Assembly (NCBI RefSeq): GCF_002177115.1
Contig: NZ_MVAG01000039.1
Coordinates: 42,560-106,559, forward strand
DNA: 64,000 bases
Direction of reading: 5' to 3'
From: Chryseobacterium mucoviscidosis
GTDB taxonomy: Bacteria; Bacteroidota; Bacteroidia; Flavobacteriales; Weeksellaceae
Part shown: positions 41,217 to 50,556 of the stretch, piece after piece
Position numbering within the stretch: position 1 is the first letter of the stretch
How the letters are laid out: the number at the start of each line of letters is the position of its first letter
Notes under the pieces: generated by a model
Told to the model about the DNA's origin: nothing
Seen by the model: only the letters and a program-made list of their open reading frames with translations
Database searches by the model: none
Translations under genes and position numbers: made by a program

Positions 41217-44078
41217 TTATTTTGCTGCTCCGGCTTTTATGACTGCTGTTTCAGCTTTGGCTTCTTCTTTTTTGGCTTTTTCCCAACCGTCTTCCGGCAT
41301 CAGAGTTGCCACGATTCTGCCTTTTGTAAGATACTTCTTCGCTACATCGTGAAGATCTTTTACCGTTAAAGCTTTTACTTTTTCCTGATAGTTAAGGATT
41401 TCATATTTATCGCTTCCATCAACCTGATTTTTAGTAAGCGCATTCATCCAATACATATTGTCTTTCATATTGGTTTTATCATCATTGTACTCTCCTTCCT
41501 TATATTTATCAAGATCCTTTTGCTCAGGCCCTTTATCTATTAACTTCTGAAGTTCTGCAATCGCACTTTTCGTTAATTTCTCAGCATTTTCCGGTCCACA
41601 AGGGAAATTGATGCTAAAACTGTAATTACTGAACGGAACTTTGTACATTCCACCTCTTGCTCCGCCACCGTAAATTCCGCTTTCATCTTCTCTCAGTTTT
41701 TCAATCACCTTAATGGTTGCCACTTCTCCAAGAGCCTCTAAAGCCAGTGCTTCTTTTTCGTTGTAAGGCGCTTCTCCGCTGTACGCAATGGTAACCATAC
41801 TTTTAGGATCTTTTCCTTTTTTGTAGACCTTAGAATAATCTCCGGTTATCTGTCTATATCCTGTATCTTTAAAAGTAGACGTTTTTCCGCTTGAAGGAAG
41901 ACTTGCAATGTACTGTAACACTTCATTTTTAAATGTTGCCTCATCAATATTTCCTACAAAATAAAACTGGAAGTTTCCGGCATTGGAGAATTTCTCTTTA
42001 TAAATATCGTACGCTTTTTTATAATCTGTATTTGCCCAGTCTTTCTCCATCGGGATAATTCCTACAAATCTCGGGTTTTTCTGATTCATGAATTTCGCAT
42101 GCTCACTGGAGAAATAAAACTGAGGATTGGACAACAGGTTATCCATCATCGCAGACTGTTTTGTTTTGTAAGCATTAAATGCATCAGGATTGTAATTTAA
42201 GCCTGTAAAATAAGCATACATTAATTCCATTGCTGTTCCAAGATCTTTTCTGGTAGTTCTTCCGGAAACTCCTTCCGTTACATTTCCGATTGAAGTATTT
42301 ACATTAACCTGCTTTCCTGCAAGATAATTGGTAAGGTCTGCTTTGGAGAAACCATTAACTCCGGCTTCAGAAAGCGCAGGAAAAGCAAACTGGGTTTTAA
42401 TAAAATCGGCATCGTTAATTACAGAACTTCCTCCTAAACTTCTCGCTGCAAAAACAATTTCATCGTCTTTAAAGTCTGTTTTCTTGAAAGTAACTTTTGC
42501 GCCATTGCTCAGCGTCCATGTTGTGGTTCCTAATTTGACATCGGTTTCCGTTTTAGCAATCGTACCTTCAGATTTAAACGGTTTCACTAAATTTTTAATC
42601 GTAGCTTTTTCTTCATAAGGCTTAAGATCTGCCATTTTCACTCCTTCAAAAGTATTCAGCACCATCGCTTCCGTCGGCATCTGAACATTGTCTTTTTTAG
42701 GACCGGTAATTACCACTACCCTGCTGTCGTCTTTTACCAGTTTTTTAATCACTTCATTGGTCTGAGCCAGCGTTACAGAAGGTAAGAATTTTTTGGTGTC
42801 TTCATATTCCCATGCAATTCCCGGCATTGGTTCCTGCTCCAGGAAGTTTCTTACATATTCGTCTACAAGGATATCACTTTCCGTTTTATCTCTGTTGTTG
42901 TACGTTCTTTCAATATTAGACATTACCTGAGATTTTGCCCTGTCTAACTCTGTTTGTGTAAACCCGAATCTTTTAGCTCTTTCCGTTTCTTCCAGAAGAA
43001 CTTTTAAAGCATTAAGCTGGTTTCCGTCTTTCACCATTGCCATTCCCTGAAAAGCTTCCTTGCTTCTCGCATAGGTTCCGCCGTGATAAACGTAACCGTA
43101 TGTGAAAGGAGGATTGTTGGAATTTACCAATTCTCCAAGTCTGTTATTCAACATGGTGGAAGCAAGCTGTTCTACAAGACTCTGGTTGTACTGTTCTACT
43201 GTAACATCGGGCTGGTAAGATTCAGAATCTTTCATGATGAACTGAACCATAGATCTTGTAGCATCCGGATCTGTTTCGATAGCCACCAAAGTTTCCTTAT
43301 GGTTCGGAAGATCGAAATTCTTTCTATCTCTAGGTTTTGAAGGATTTTTATATTTGCTGAAATTATCTTTAATTTTCTTTTCAACTTCGTCCACATTAAT
43401 GTCTCCCACCACTACAATTGCCATCAGATCCGGTCTGTACCAGTCTTTATGAAACTGTCTGATAACATCCGGCTTGAAGTTTTCCAAAACGTCTTTTTTC
43501 CCTATCGGAAGTCTGTTGGCGTACTGAGAGTTATACAGTAATTTCGGAAGGTATTTATCCGACATTCTTTTGTCTGCTCCCAAACCAAGTCTTAATTCTT
43601 CGAGAACAACTCCTCTCTCTTTATTGATCTGCTCATCAGAAAGGGTAGCGTTGAATGCCCAGTCTTCCATCACTTTAAGACCTGCATCCAGATTTCCCGG
43701 CTTGTCTAAAGGAACAGGAAGCATATAAACCGTTTCGTCAAAGCTGGTGTAAGCGTTTAAGTGCTGTCCGAATTTTACTCCGATTGACTGTAGAAAATCG
43801 ACAAGTTTATTATCCGGAAAGTTTTTTGTTCCGTTGAAGTTCATATGCTCCATGAAGTGAGCCAGACCTCTCTGGTTTTCATCCTCAAGGATAGATCCTG
43901 CATTAATTGCCAGTCTGAAATCTACTTTTTTTTCTGGTAATGTATTTTTTCTGATGTAGTACTTCATCCCGTTTGGAAGTGTACCGGTCTTTACAGAAGG
44001 ATCCATAGGAATATTCTGTGCAAATGCATTGGCAGACATCAGAAAGACAACTGCAAGCGACGAAAACATTTTTTTCAT
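41217..44078 (-). CDS. M16 family zinc peptidase
   Basis: A 953-residue exported peptidase. It has a signal peptide to about residue 20 and four M16 lobes. The inverted zinc motif HxxEH is in LAHFMEHMNFNGTKNF near residue 72, with the later Glu in the ERGVVLEELRLG region near 150. The second half, from about 510, lacks an HxxEH and acts as the inactive half, as in single-chain pitrilysins. It probably degrades peptides in the periplasm or outer membrane. A -7 box lies at 44108-44115. Confidence 0.93.
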   Translation of the reverse strand: MKKMFSSLAVVFLMSANAFAQNIPMDPSVKTGTLPNGMKYYIRKNTLPEKKVDFRLAINAGSILEDENQRGLAHFMEHMNFNGTKNFPDNKLVDFLQSIGVKFGQHLNAYTSFDETVYMLPVPLDKPGNLDAGLKVMEDWAFNATLSDEQINKERGVVLEELRLGLGADKRMSDKYLPKLLYNSQYANRLPIGKKDVLENFKPDVIRQFHKDWYRPDLMAIVVVGDINVDEVEKKIKDNFSKYKNPSKPRDRKNFDLPNHKETLVAIETDPDATRSMVQFIMKDSESYQPDVTVEQYNQSLVEQLASTMLNNRLGELVNSNNPPFTYGYVYHGGTYARSKEAFQGMAMVKDGNQLNALKVLLEETERAKRFGFTQTELDRAKSQVMSNIERTYNNRDKTESDILVDEYVRNFLEQEPMPGIAWEYEDTKKFLPSVTLAQTNEVIKKLVKDDSRVVVITGPKKDNVQMPTEAMVLNTFEGVKMADLKPYEEKATIKNLVKPFKSEGTIAKTETDVKLGTTTWTLSNGAKVTFKKTDFKDDEIVFAARSLGGSSVINDADFIKTQFAFPALSEAGVNGFSKADLTNYLAGKQVNVNTSIGNVTEGVSGRTTRKDLGTAMELMYAYFTGLNYNPDAFNAYKTKQSAMMDNLLSNPQFYFSSEHAKFMNQKNPRFVGIIPMEKDWANTDYKKAYDIYKEKFSNAGNFQFYFVGNIDEATFKNEVLQYIASLPSSGKTSTFKDTGYRQITGDYSKVYKKGKDPKSMVTIAYSGEAPYNEKEALALEALGEVATIKVIEKLREDESGIYGGGARGGMYKVPFSNYSFSINFPCGPENAEKLTKSAIAELQKLIDKGPEQKDLDKYKEGEYNDDKTNMKDNMYWMNALTKNQVDGSDKYEILNYQEKVKALTVKDLHDVAKKYLTKGRIVATLMPEDGWEKAKKEEAKAETAVIKAGAAK

Positions 44079-44107
44079 AGTTGTTTCGATTATTAATTTT
44101 TATGGTT

Positions 44108-44115
44108 CAAAAATA
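44108..44115 (-). promoter_or_regulatory. -7 box of the M16 peptidase gene
   Basis: TATTTTTG on the minus strand, 29 nt before the start codon. The remaining part of the 342-nt gap (44116-44372) shows nothing else. Confidence 0.5.
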
Positions 44116-44372
44116 TGATTTATTCACTTAACGAGGAAATGTTCAAATTATTATTTAAAGTTAAATTCGAGTTAATTATCGTTAAAATTTTAAGCTAAAA
44201 AAATTGAATTTCAGAAGATAGAAAACGGCTTTAAAAGGGAAAATCCCAAGCCAAAGTAATGTAATCTTTTCTCATCAGTATGTTTTTGTGTTATAATGTG
44301 GCAAAATTAAAAATTCAACTGTTAAAGAATATTCTTTTTTAGTTAAACTTTAGTTAAAAATGTGGTATCATC

Positions 44373-44399
44373 AAAAAAGCCGAGCATTGCCCGGCCTTA
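44373..44399 (-). terminator. Terminator of the LolA-like gene
   Basis: GCCGGGC and GCTCGGC (minus-strand sense) pair around a 3-nt loop and are followed by six T. Confidence 0.75.
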
Positions 44400-44420
44400 T
44401 TATGTTAAATAGCGAATTTT

Positions 44421-45116
44421 TTATTTAAAATCCGCATCCGTAACTCCTGAATTGATCGTTACTTTTGTCGTTTTAATAGTCATGGTCTGTCCGCCACCCT
44501 GCGCTTCAATTAAGGAAGGGAATTTAATTCCGTCTACCGTTAAATAATCTTTTGTAAACGCTGTTCCTTCTTTTGCATCTGCTTTATACAAGAGACCTGT
44601 AGAAGCATCAAAATAAAATTTTCCTTTGTCGGAAGTTAACACATTATAATCTTTTCCGTCGATTTTTTCTGTGGTAACATCTTTGAATTTGGTATAATCG
44701 TATCCTAGCGCATCAATAATTTTTCCATTCTTTAAATCTCCCAGTTTATCTGCCGGAATTTCGCTTTTGTTGCCCATCTGCTCCATATACCCTTTTTCGC
44801 CGTCGAAATACTGAGAAGCAGCTTTCTGTCCCATAAAAAACTGTTCAGATTTGAATTTATTGCCCATTTTTTTGGTCGTCATCGTGATTTCTCCCGGAAG
44901 CGCAGCCCCCGAAATTGTATTTTCCATCACAATGGATTTCACCGCTTCAAGTTTATCTTTTCCTCCAAGTGCCGTAAGATATTTATCGATAACTTCTTTT
45001 GGAGTAAGTTTAGATTTTACCGCTTCCGTTTTAGCGGGAGCAGCAGTAGTTTTTTGTGCTGCTACCGAAGTGGAAAAAAGCACAACGCAAAAAAACGGAA
45101 TGATGATCTTTTTCAT
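44421..45116 (-). CDS. LolA-like periplasmic protein
   Basis: A 231-residue protein with a signal peptide (to about residue 20, ending VAAQ) and an Ala/Thr/Lys-rich linker. The mature part has the outer-membrane lipoprotein sorting (LolA/LolB-like) pattern: VIDKYLTALGGKDKLEAVKSIVMENTI near residues 42-70, then repeated strands (KYFDGEKGYMEQMG). It is predicted periplasmic and may bind lipid or lipoprotein. It is a single gene between terminators. Confidence 0.75.
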   Translation of the reverse strand: MKKIIIPFFCVVLFSTSVAAQKTTAAPAKTEAVKSKLTPKEVIDKYLTALGGKDKLEAVKSIVMENTISGAALPGEITMTTKKMGNKFKSEQFFMGQKAASQYFDGEKGYMEQMGNKSEIPADKLGDLKNGKIIDALGYDYTKFKDVTTEKIDGKDYNVLTSDKGKFYFDASTGLLYKADAKEGTAFTKDYLTVDGIKFPSLIEAQGGGQTMTIKTTKVTINSGVTDADFK

Positions 45117-45180
45117 AAATAAAGTTTAGTGTCGTAAATATAGGAATATTAAACAAATAAATGCAGATGTTTACTCAATA

Positions 45181-45208
45181 AAAAAACCACTGCAAAAACA
45201 GTGGTTTT
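45181..45208 (-). terminator. Terminator of tig
   Basis: AACCACTG and CAGTGGTT form a hairpin with a T-run on the minus strand, 23 nt after the tig stop codon. Confidence 0.8.
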
Positions 45209-45230
45209 CAAATATTTATAGTAAAATAAA

Positions 45231-46565
45231 TTACTTTTTAAGCTCTTCCAAAAACTCGTCGTGAGAAATTGCAGTTTCTTTTTTCGTTGCTTTTTCAAGG
45301 ATTACATCTTTCAGCTTCGTCATTGCAACTTCAGAAGAAATCTGTCTTACCTGCTCCTGGTCTTTCAACATTTCAACAGCATATTTTTGGATCTCTTCGT
45401 CTCCTAAATGGTGGATTCCGTAGATAGCCAATTGATTTCTTACCAATTGTTCAGCCTGTCCTAAAACATCAGCATAGTCTAATTTAATGTCGTTATCCGT
45501 CATTAATTTACCTTCGATGATCTGATATTTCAACTGGTTTTTCTCAGATTCAAGAATTTCTTTTGCCTGTTCTTCAGACTGGATGTTTTGGTTAGAGAAC
45601 ATTAACCATTTTACAAGGAACGTTTCAGGAAGCTTTACTTCTTCTTTTTCTGAAACCTGCTCCAATACTTTATTCACAAAGTGAACATCAGCATTTTGCT
45701 GGAAGTACTCGTCTAATTCAGATTTTACTTTTTCCTTAAGTTCTTCTTCAGACTTAATGTTTCCTTCTCCGTACACTTTATCGAATAATTCCTGATTAAG
45801 TTCAGCCAAGTTAAGACCGTAGAAATCTTTTACTTTTACTTCCACTTCGTTGTGGTGTAAATGCTCAACTTCTTCTTTAGAGAATCCTAATTCTTTAGCC
45901 AATTCTTCATCAGAAGCAAGAGTTTCTTTAGAAACTTTTACAGAGCCGTCCATTTTCAAAGATTTTACCAGTTTGAAAGCTTCTTTGTTTTCAGCAGTAA
46001 TGGTAATGTTCTTTGGATGGTGGTGATGCTCTCCTTCTGCATCTTCTTCCACAACCTGAGAAATTTCTAAAGCGATGTAAGAATCTTTATTGATTTTTTC
46101 TTGAGGAGCCTGCTCTGCAAAACGCTTCTGCATGTTCTCAATACTCTTGTTGATTTCTTTTTCAGAAGCCTCTACTTTGTAGTGTGGAGCTTCATATTTA
46201 GCCAGGTCAATAGTGAATTCAGGCTCAAATCCTACTTCAAAAGCAACTTCAAGCTGATCCGCATTGTAATCGAATTCGTTTACTGGCTGTGGAACCGGCT
46301 GACCAACTAATCTTAGTTTGTTTTCGTTTACGTAGTTGTTTAAAGCATCAGAAACCTGCTTGTTGATTTCTTCAAAAGCAATACCTGCTTCATATTGTTT
46401 TCTAACCATACTCAAAGGCACTTTTCCTTTTCTGAAACCAGGAACTTGCGCATTTTTAGCATAATTAATCAATTGCTTATCAACTTTTTCTTTATAGTCA
46501 GATTTTTCCAATGTCACTGTAAGCAATGCACTTACATCATCATGGTTTTTTGCAGTAACCTTCAT
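45231..46565 (-). CDS. tig: Trigger factor (ribosome-bound chaperone)
   Basis: A 444-residue chaperone. The ribosome-binding domain is at the N-terminus, with VPGFRKGKVPLSMVRKQYE near residues 41-59, the signature of the family. The central region (about 150-240), which would be the FKBP-type prolyl isomerase, is divergent and contains a EGEHHHHPKN insert. The C-terminal chaperone arm is helical. Length is in range. It binds nascent chains at the ribosome. A -7 box TATTTTTG lies at 46588-46595. Confidence 0.93.
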   Translation of the reverse strand: MKVTAKNHDDVSALLTVTLEKSDYKEKVDKQLINYAKNAQVPGFRKGKVPLSMVRKQYEAGIAFEEINKQVSDALNNYVNENKLRLVGQPVPQPVNEFDYNADQLEVAFEVGFEPEFTIDLAKYEAPHYKVEASEKEINKSIENMQKRFAEQAPQEKINKDSYIALEISQVVEEDAEGEHHHHPKNITITAENKEAFKLVKSLKMDGSVKVSKETLASDEELAKELGFSKEEVEHLHHNEVEVKVKDFYGLNLAELNQELFDKVYGEGNIKSEEELKEKVKSELDEYFQQNADVHFVNKVLEQVSEKEEVKLPETFLVKWLMFSNQNIQSEEQAKEILESEKNQLKYQIIEGKLMTDNDIKLDYADVLGQAEQLVRNQLAIYGIHHLGDEEIQKYAVEMLKDQEQVRQISSEVAMTKLKDVILEKATKKETAISHDEFLEELKK

Positions 46566-46587
46566 TATTGATTAAAATTTTAGGTTG

Positions 46588-46595
46588 CAAAAATA
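46588..46595 (-). promoter_or_regulatory. -7 box of tig
   Basis: TATTTTTG on the minus strand, 22 nt before the start. A TTG occurs 22 nt further upstream. Confidence 0.5.
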
Positions 46596-46657
46596 TAAAA
46601 TTTTTATGAAAAAATATCAATTAAAATGAACTTAAAACGCCAAATCTTATTAAATAG

Positions 46658-46688
46658 AAAAACCACCGGAAAAATTACGGTGGTTTTT
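46658..46688 (-). terminator. Terminator after the TonB-receptor operon
   Basis: AAAAACCACCG and CGGTGGTTTTT pair around a 9-nt loop, downstream of the lipoprotein gene. Confidence 0.75.
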
Positions 46689-46720
46689 GCTAACAAGATT
46701 AAAGATATTAAAAGGTTATT

Positions 46721-47308
46721 TTAATTCGTAATGGTATAGTTTGCCTGCGCATCTGTTTCTCCTCCTACCTGCGTTCCGTAGATTACTCCGTTTGTGGTTG
46801 TCTGGGAATCCTCCGTTATACTTGCCGGTTCATGGTATAAAGTAAAGATAAGCTGGCTTGTAGCAGAAGGGTTTTTAACGGCTTTGTTTACTACCCATTC
46901 TGTTTTTAATCCTACACGTTTTCCGTCTGCTCTTGTAGAAGAAGCATCGTCTGTACGCGTTAAGGTAATATCGGAATTCGGGAAATTAAATATTAAAAAA
47001 TGCTCGTCTTTTGCATCCTTAATTTCCTGTGTGGCATCTTCGTTTCCGTTTTTAAACTGTGCAGTTACCTGATAAGTTTTTCCGTCGGTTAATTTAATCG
47101 CCTGAGCTCCTCCCGCTCCCATACTATAATTATACGTTTGGGTAGTTCCCGCCGCAACATCTTTCACATTCAAAATAATGTTGGTAAGGTCTTCCTGCGG
47201 AAGATCGTCTTCTGCCGCAGATCCGTCTCTCTGACAAGAAACTACGGTGATGGCGATGAATAAAACTGCTAATAATTTGATGATATTTTTAGTATTGAAT
47301 AATTTCAT
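46721..47308 (-). CDS. Lipoprotein downstream of the TonB receptor
   Basis: A 195-residue lipoprotein with a lipobox VVSC (Cys at residue 25), then QRDGSAAEDDLPQED. The rest is beta-rich (NIILNVKDVAAGTTQTYNY). No family was recognised. It lies 50 bp after the TonB receptor on the same strand and probably works with it as a surface or periplasmic binding partner. Confidence 0.72.
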   Translation of the reverse strand: MKLFNTKNIIKLLAVLFIAITVVSCQRDGSAAEDDLPQEDLTNIILNVKDVAAGTTQTYNYSMGAGGAQAIKLTDGKTYQVTAQFKNGNEDATQEIKDAKDEHFLIFNFPNSDITLTRTDDASSTRADGKRVGLKTEWVVNKAVKNPSATSQLIFTLYHEPASITEDSQTTTNGVIYGTQVGGETDAQANYTITN

Positions 47309-47358
47309 TTTTTTAAAATTTTAAAGTTGTATATTTTGTCTGATGGTTTTAAAAATCT

Positions 47359-49743
47359 TTAGAATCTGTATCTAAAGTTGAGAATAAAGTTTCTTCCTGC
47401 CTCATCCGAGAAAAACCGCATCCTGTTCAGATAATCTCTGTACGTAAAATTGAAAAGATTGTTCACGATAAGTCCCGCAGAAAGATTTTTGCTGATGTTG
47501 ATTCCTGTCTGGATATTCCAGAGAGAATAACCGTTTGGCGGAGTACTCAGATCCACCGTTTTTTCCACTTCATCTCCGTCTATATATATTGGTATGGTCG
47601 CATTGTACACCGGAAATCTGTTCTGCTTAAGAAAAGTCTGGTTTTCTACCGTAAAATAAAACTGCTTCCAGTTTTCCTTTTTAAACTGTAATGCATTGGA
47701 AAAATTAGGAGGCATCATTAAAATCAACGGAACATTGTTTGTGTCGTCCTGTCCGTAAACATAACTTCCCTTTCCTACATAAGTAAGATGATCCGTAAGT
47801 TTAAGATTAACATCCAGATCTACCCCATACATTTTGGCATCAATCTGCTGATAAGACCACACCGGAAATACTCCTCTGATCGTATTCTGAACTCCTGTAG
47901 GAACTTCGTTGATGAAATTCTTGGTGATAAAAAAGTACGGATTCACAGAAACATTCAATCCTTTTAAAACATTGAATTTTGAATCCACAGTAAGATTAAA
48001 CTGATGTCCCTGTTCATTCTTTAGTCCCATATCTCCGATTTCGATCACAGAAGCAGAATGGTGCAGTCCGTCTGAAAACAATTCAGCAATATTCGGTGTT
48101 CTGCCCACTTTTGCATAATTGAATTTCAGATCAAAAGATGAATTCGGGCGATATTCAAGACCTGCATTGAAAGATACATTGTTATAATTCAGTTGAGGAC
48201 GCGTAAGAATCCTGTTCTGGTCTGTTTTTACATAAAACTGAGGATAAGAATCTGCATATCTCTTCTCCCAATCGCTTTTATCGTACCATTTGGTAACATC
48301 ATAACGCGTAAAATCGTATCGCGCTCCTGCCTCCACATTGAAATTGCCGGAGATTTTATATTTAAAAATGGAATAAAAACCTGCCGCATATTTATCATAG
48401 TTTGGAATCAGACGTCTCGCTTTTGTCGCCGGATCCGAATAATTGTTCTGAAAACTCGCATCAATTCCTGTTTCCAGAGAAAACTTCCCTCTTTCCAGCA
48501 AATCATTAAGATTAAACTGATGCGTCATCAGTTCCAGATCCAGAGAAGGCGTATCTTTCAGCTCTCCTCTTCTGATGTCATATTCCTGTCTGTGGTTGTA
48601 TTGATAACTGTACGTTGCAGAAACTTTTCCGATATTTTCAAATCTTTTGAAAGCCGAAACTTTGGCGATATGATGCTCGATCACCTGTCTCGGATTATCA
48701 ATATCATAACTGAAAGTTCCTGTATAAATCGGAATTTTCGTGGTAGTTGCGTTGTAAAAATCTTCATTGTTTCCCACATGAGAACCTCTGTAGATCCCGA
48801 TATTCTGGTTCGTTAAATAATAATCGAAAGAAATTCCTCTTTCATACGTATTATTCTGAACGGTAAAATTAAAGGAAGAAAAATCCATTCCAGTATTCAT
48901 CAGGTTATAATCCGGAGCGTTCTGATCTCCAAGTTTTTTGATGCTTCCTCCGGTTTTTACCGCCCATCCGTTTTTCCAGATTTTCGCGACATCCGCATCC
49001 AGAGCCATTCCTCTTCCGTTTGATATTCCGGTAAGACCGACTGAACCTTTTAAAGTATCCTTTTTAGGGAAAATTTCAGGTTCCATCACCACGACTCCGC
49101 CAATCGCATCACTTCCGTACTTCAATGCTGAAGCTCCTTTGATAACGTCGATATGCTGGAAATTATTAATATCCACATTCGGAGCATGTTCTACTCCCCA
49201 CTCCTGCTCGGCAAGTCTCACTCCATTGTTTAAGATAGAGATTCTGCTTCCGTAAAGCCCGTGAATAATAGGTTTTGAGATATTATTTCCTGTTTTCAAA
49301 GCACTGACTCCCGAAATCTTCGTCAATAAATTTCCCAGATTTTCAGAAGAATATTTTTCGATTTCGGCTTTATCAAGTGTTTTAATAACAAGAGATCCGT
49401 TGTTTTTATGGTTTCCGTGTATGGTAACCGTCTCGATATCCTGAATATGATGTTCAAGCGTAATTGTTAAATGCAAATCCTGTGTAACTCCTACATTTTC
49501 AGTATAATCATTACAATCAGGATGTTTAGCAATGAGCATATATTTTCCCGCAGGAATTTTATTGATTGAAAACTTACCGTTTTTGTCGGTTTTTGCAGAA
49601 AAATCTCCAATTTTCACGGATGCATTTTCCAGCATCGTTTTATCATGAAAATCCTGAACTGTTCCTTCTACCGTGTAAGTCTGCTGTGCGTTTGTCAATG
49701 CAAATCCGCAAAGGATCAGCATAAAACTATAGATCAATTTCAT
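47359..49743 (-). CDS. TonB-dependent outer membrane receptor
   Basis: A 794-residue receptor with a signal peptide. An N-terminal carboxypeptidase-like regulatory domain (about residues 22-100, with DFHDKTMLENASVKIGDFSAKTDKNGKFS) is followed by the plug domain near 115-220 (VIKTLDKAEIEKYSSENLGNLL, GYGSRISILNNGVRL pattern) and a 22-strand barrel ending in NFRYRF, a typical aromatic C-terminus. It imports a ligand using the TonB system. The upstream small His/Cys-rich protein and downstream lipoprotein suggest the ligand may be a metal complex. Confidence 0.9.
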   Translation of the reverse strand: MKLIYSFMLILCGFALTNAQQTYTVEGTVQDFHDKTMLENASVKIGDFSAKTDKNGKFSINKIPAGKYMLIAKHPDCNDYTENVGVTQDLHLTITLEHHIQDIETVTIHGNHKNNGSLVIKTLDKAEIEKYSSENLGNLLTKISGVSALKTGNNISKPIIHGLYGSRISILNNGVRLAEQEWGVEHAPNVDINNFQHIDVIKGASALKYGSDAIGGVVVMEPEIFPKKDTLKGSVGLTGISNGRGMALDADVAKIWKNGWAVKTGGSIKKLGDQNAPDYNLMNTGMDFSSFNFTVQNNTYERGISFDYYLTNQNIGIYRGSHVGNNEDFYNATTTKIPIYTGTFSYDIDNPRQVIEHHIAKVSAFKRFENIGKVSATYSYQYNHRQEYDIRRGELKDTPSLDLELMTHQFNLNDLLERGKFSLETGIDASFQNNYSDPATKARRLIPNYDKYAAGFYSIFKYKISGNFNVEAGARYDFTRYDVTKWYDKSDWEKRYADSYPQFYVKTDQNRILTRPQLNYNNVSFNAGLEYRPNSSFDLKFNYAKVGRTPNIAELFSDGLHHSASVIEIGDMGLKNEQGHQFNLTVDSKFNVLKGLNVSVNPYFFITKNFINEVPTGVQNTIRGVFPVWSYQQIDAKMYGVDLDVNLKLTDHLTYVGKGSYVYGQDDTNNVPLILMMPPNFSNALQFKKENWKQFYFTVENQTFLKQNRFPVYNATIPIYIDGDEVEKTVDLSTPPNGYSLWNIQTGINISKNLSAGLIVNNLFNFTYRDYLNRMRFFSDEAGRNFILNFRYRF

Positions 49744-50042
49744 TGTTAAATAGATTGATTGTGTACTTTTCAGGGTACTTTTTCGTTAAAATTTGAATTG
49801 GATTTTTAGCTTCAGACAACGAATCTCGATGTTCTATTTTGAACCGTTAAGATTTGTTTTAAAAATTTTATAGCAATTAAGTTTAACCTTTCTTTTAAGG
49901 GATACAAAAAATCTATATGATTTTCTTAATAAAACTTACTTCCTAAATTCATCTTAATGGTTAAAAAAAAATTAGATTAGTTTAATTAAATACATTATGT
50001 ATCTAAAAATTATTTAGCAAAAATCCGAAAAGAATCTATGAA

Positions 50043-50399
50043 TTATGAAATTGCGGGCGGACCGCGAAGCTGAAAGGTAAATTTGGTCTGAGACCATATT
50101 TTTTCCTGAACGGTAATAATCCTTTTAACTTCGTGCGTGTAATGCGCAAAAGAAAAACTGAATTCTTCAGGAACTAAAGTATTTCCGGTAGCTAAGAAAT
50201 GACAGGCAAGACAGTCTGCTGATTTTTCCTTCGCTATATTTTTAGTAACTGTATTGTCCGATTTTTTGAAGCTGAAGTTTTTAAAAACATCTTCGGAACT
50301 GTGACTGTGGAAATTCTGGGAAAACAGCGCAAGAAAATAGATCCCAAACAATAATTTGGAAATAAAATTCTTTAGATTTCTGTTTTCTTTAAAGATCAT
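50043..50399 (-). CDS. Small exported Cys/His protein upstream of the TonB receptor
   Basis: A 118-residue protein with an N-terminal hydrophobic segment (ISKLLFGIYFLALFSQ near residues 13-28). The region NFHSHSSEDV and SADCLACHFLATG has His and a CLACH motif. The end is QLRGPPAIS. Such His/Cys-rich proteins ending in RGPP often sit next to metal-linked TonB receptors in Bacteroidota. A metal-related role is inferred from that context. It lies 299 bp upstream of the receptor. Confidence 0.7.
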   Translation of the reverse strand: MIFKENRNLKNFISKLLFGIYFLALFSQNFHSHSSEDVFKNFSFKKSDNTVTKNIAKEKSADCLACHFLATGNTLVPEEFSFSFAHYTHEVKRIITVQEKIWSQTKFTFQLRGPPAIS

Positions 50400-50501
50400 T
50401 CGTCAAAATTATAAAAATAATTTAAAAATTGAGATTAAAGTTTTCTTAAAATATTTTGATAGATAAGTAAGTAGAAATGAGATTTTGTTACAAACTGTAG
50501 T

Positions 50502-50534
50502 CAAACCTTATAGGTTCTAAAAACCTATAAGGTT
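50502..50534. repeat. Long perfect palindrome
   Basis: AAACCTTATAGGTT and AACCTATAAGGTTT pair over 14 bp with a 5-nt loop. It has no T-run on the minus strand, where it could serve the ABC-F gene, so it looks more like a dispersed palindromic element than a terminator. Confidence 0.6.
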
Positions 50535-50556
50535 TATTTTATGTATTTCTTAGAAA

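Noticed and set aside
50502..50534. Palindrome as the terminator of the ABC-F gene
   Set aside because: On the minus strand no T-run follows the hairpin, and no plus-strand gene precedes it. It looks like a dispersed palindrome.
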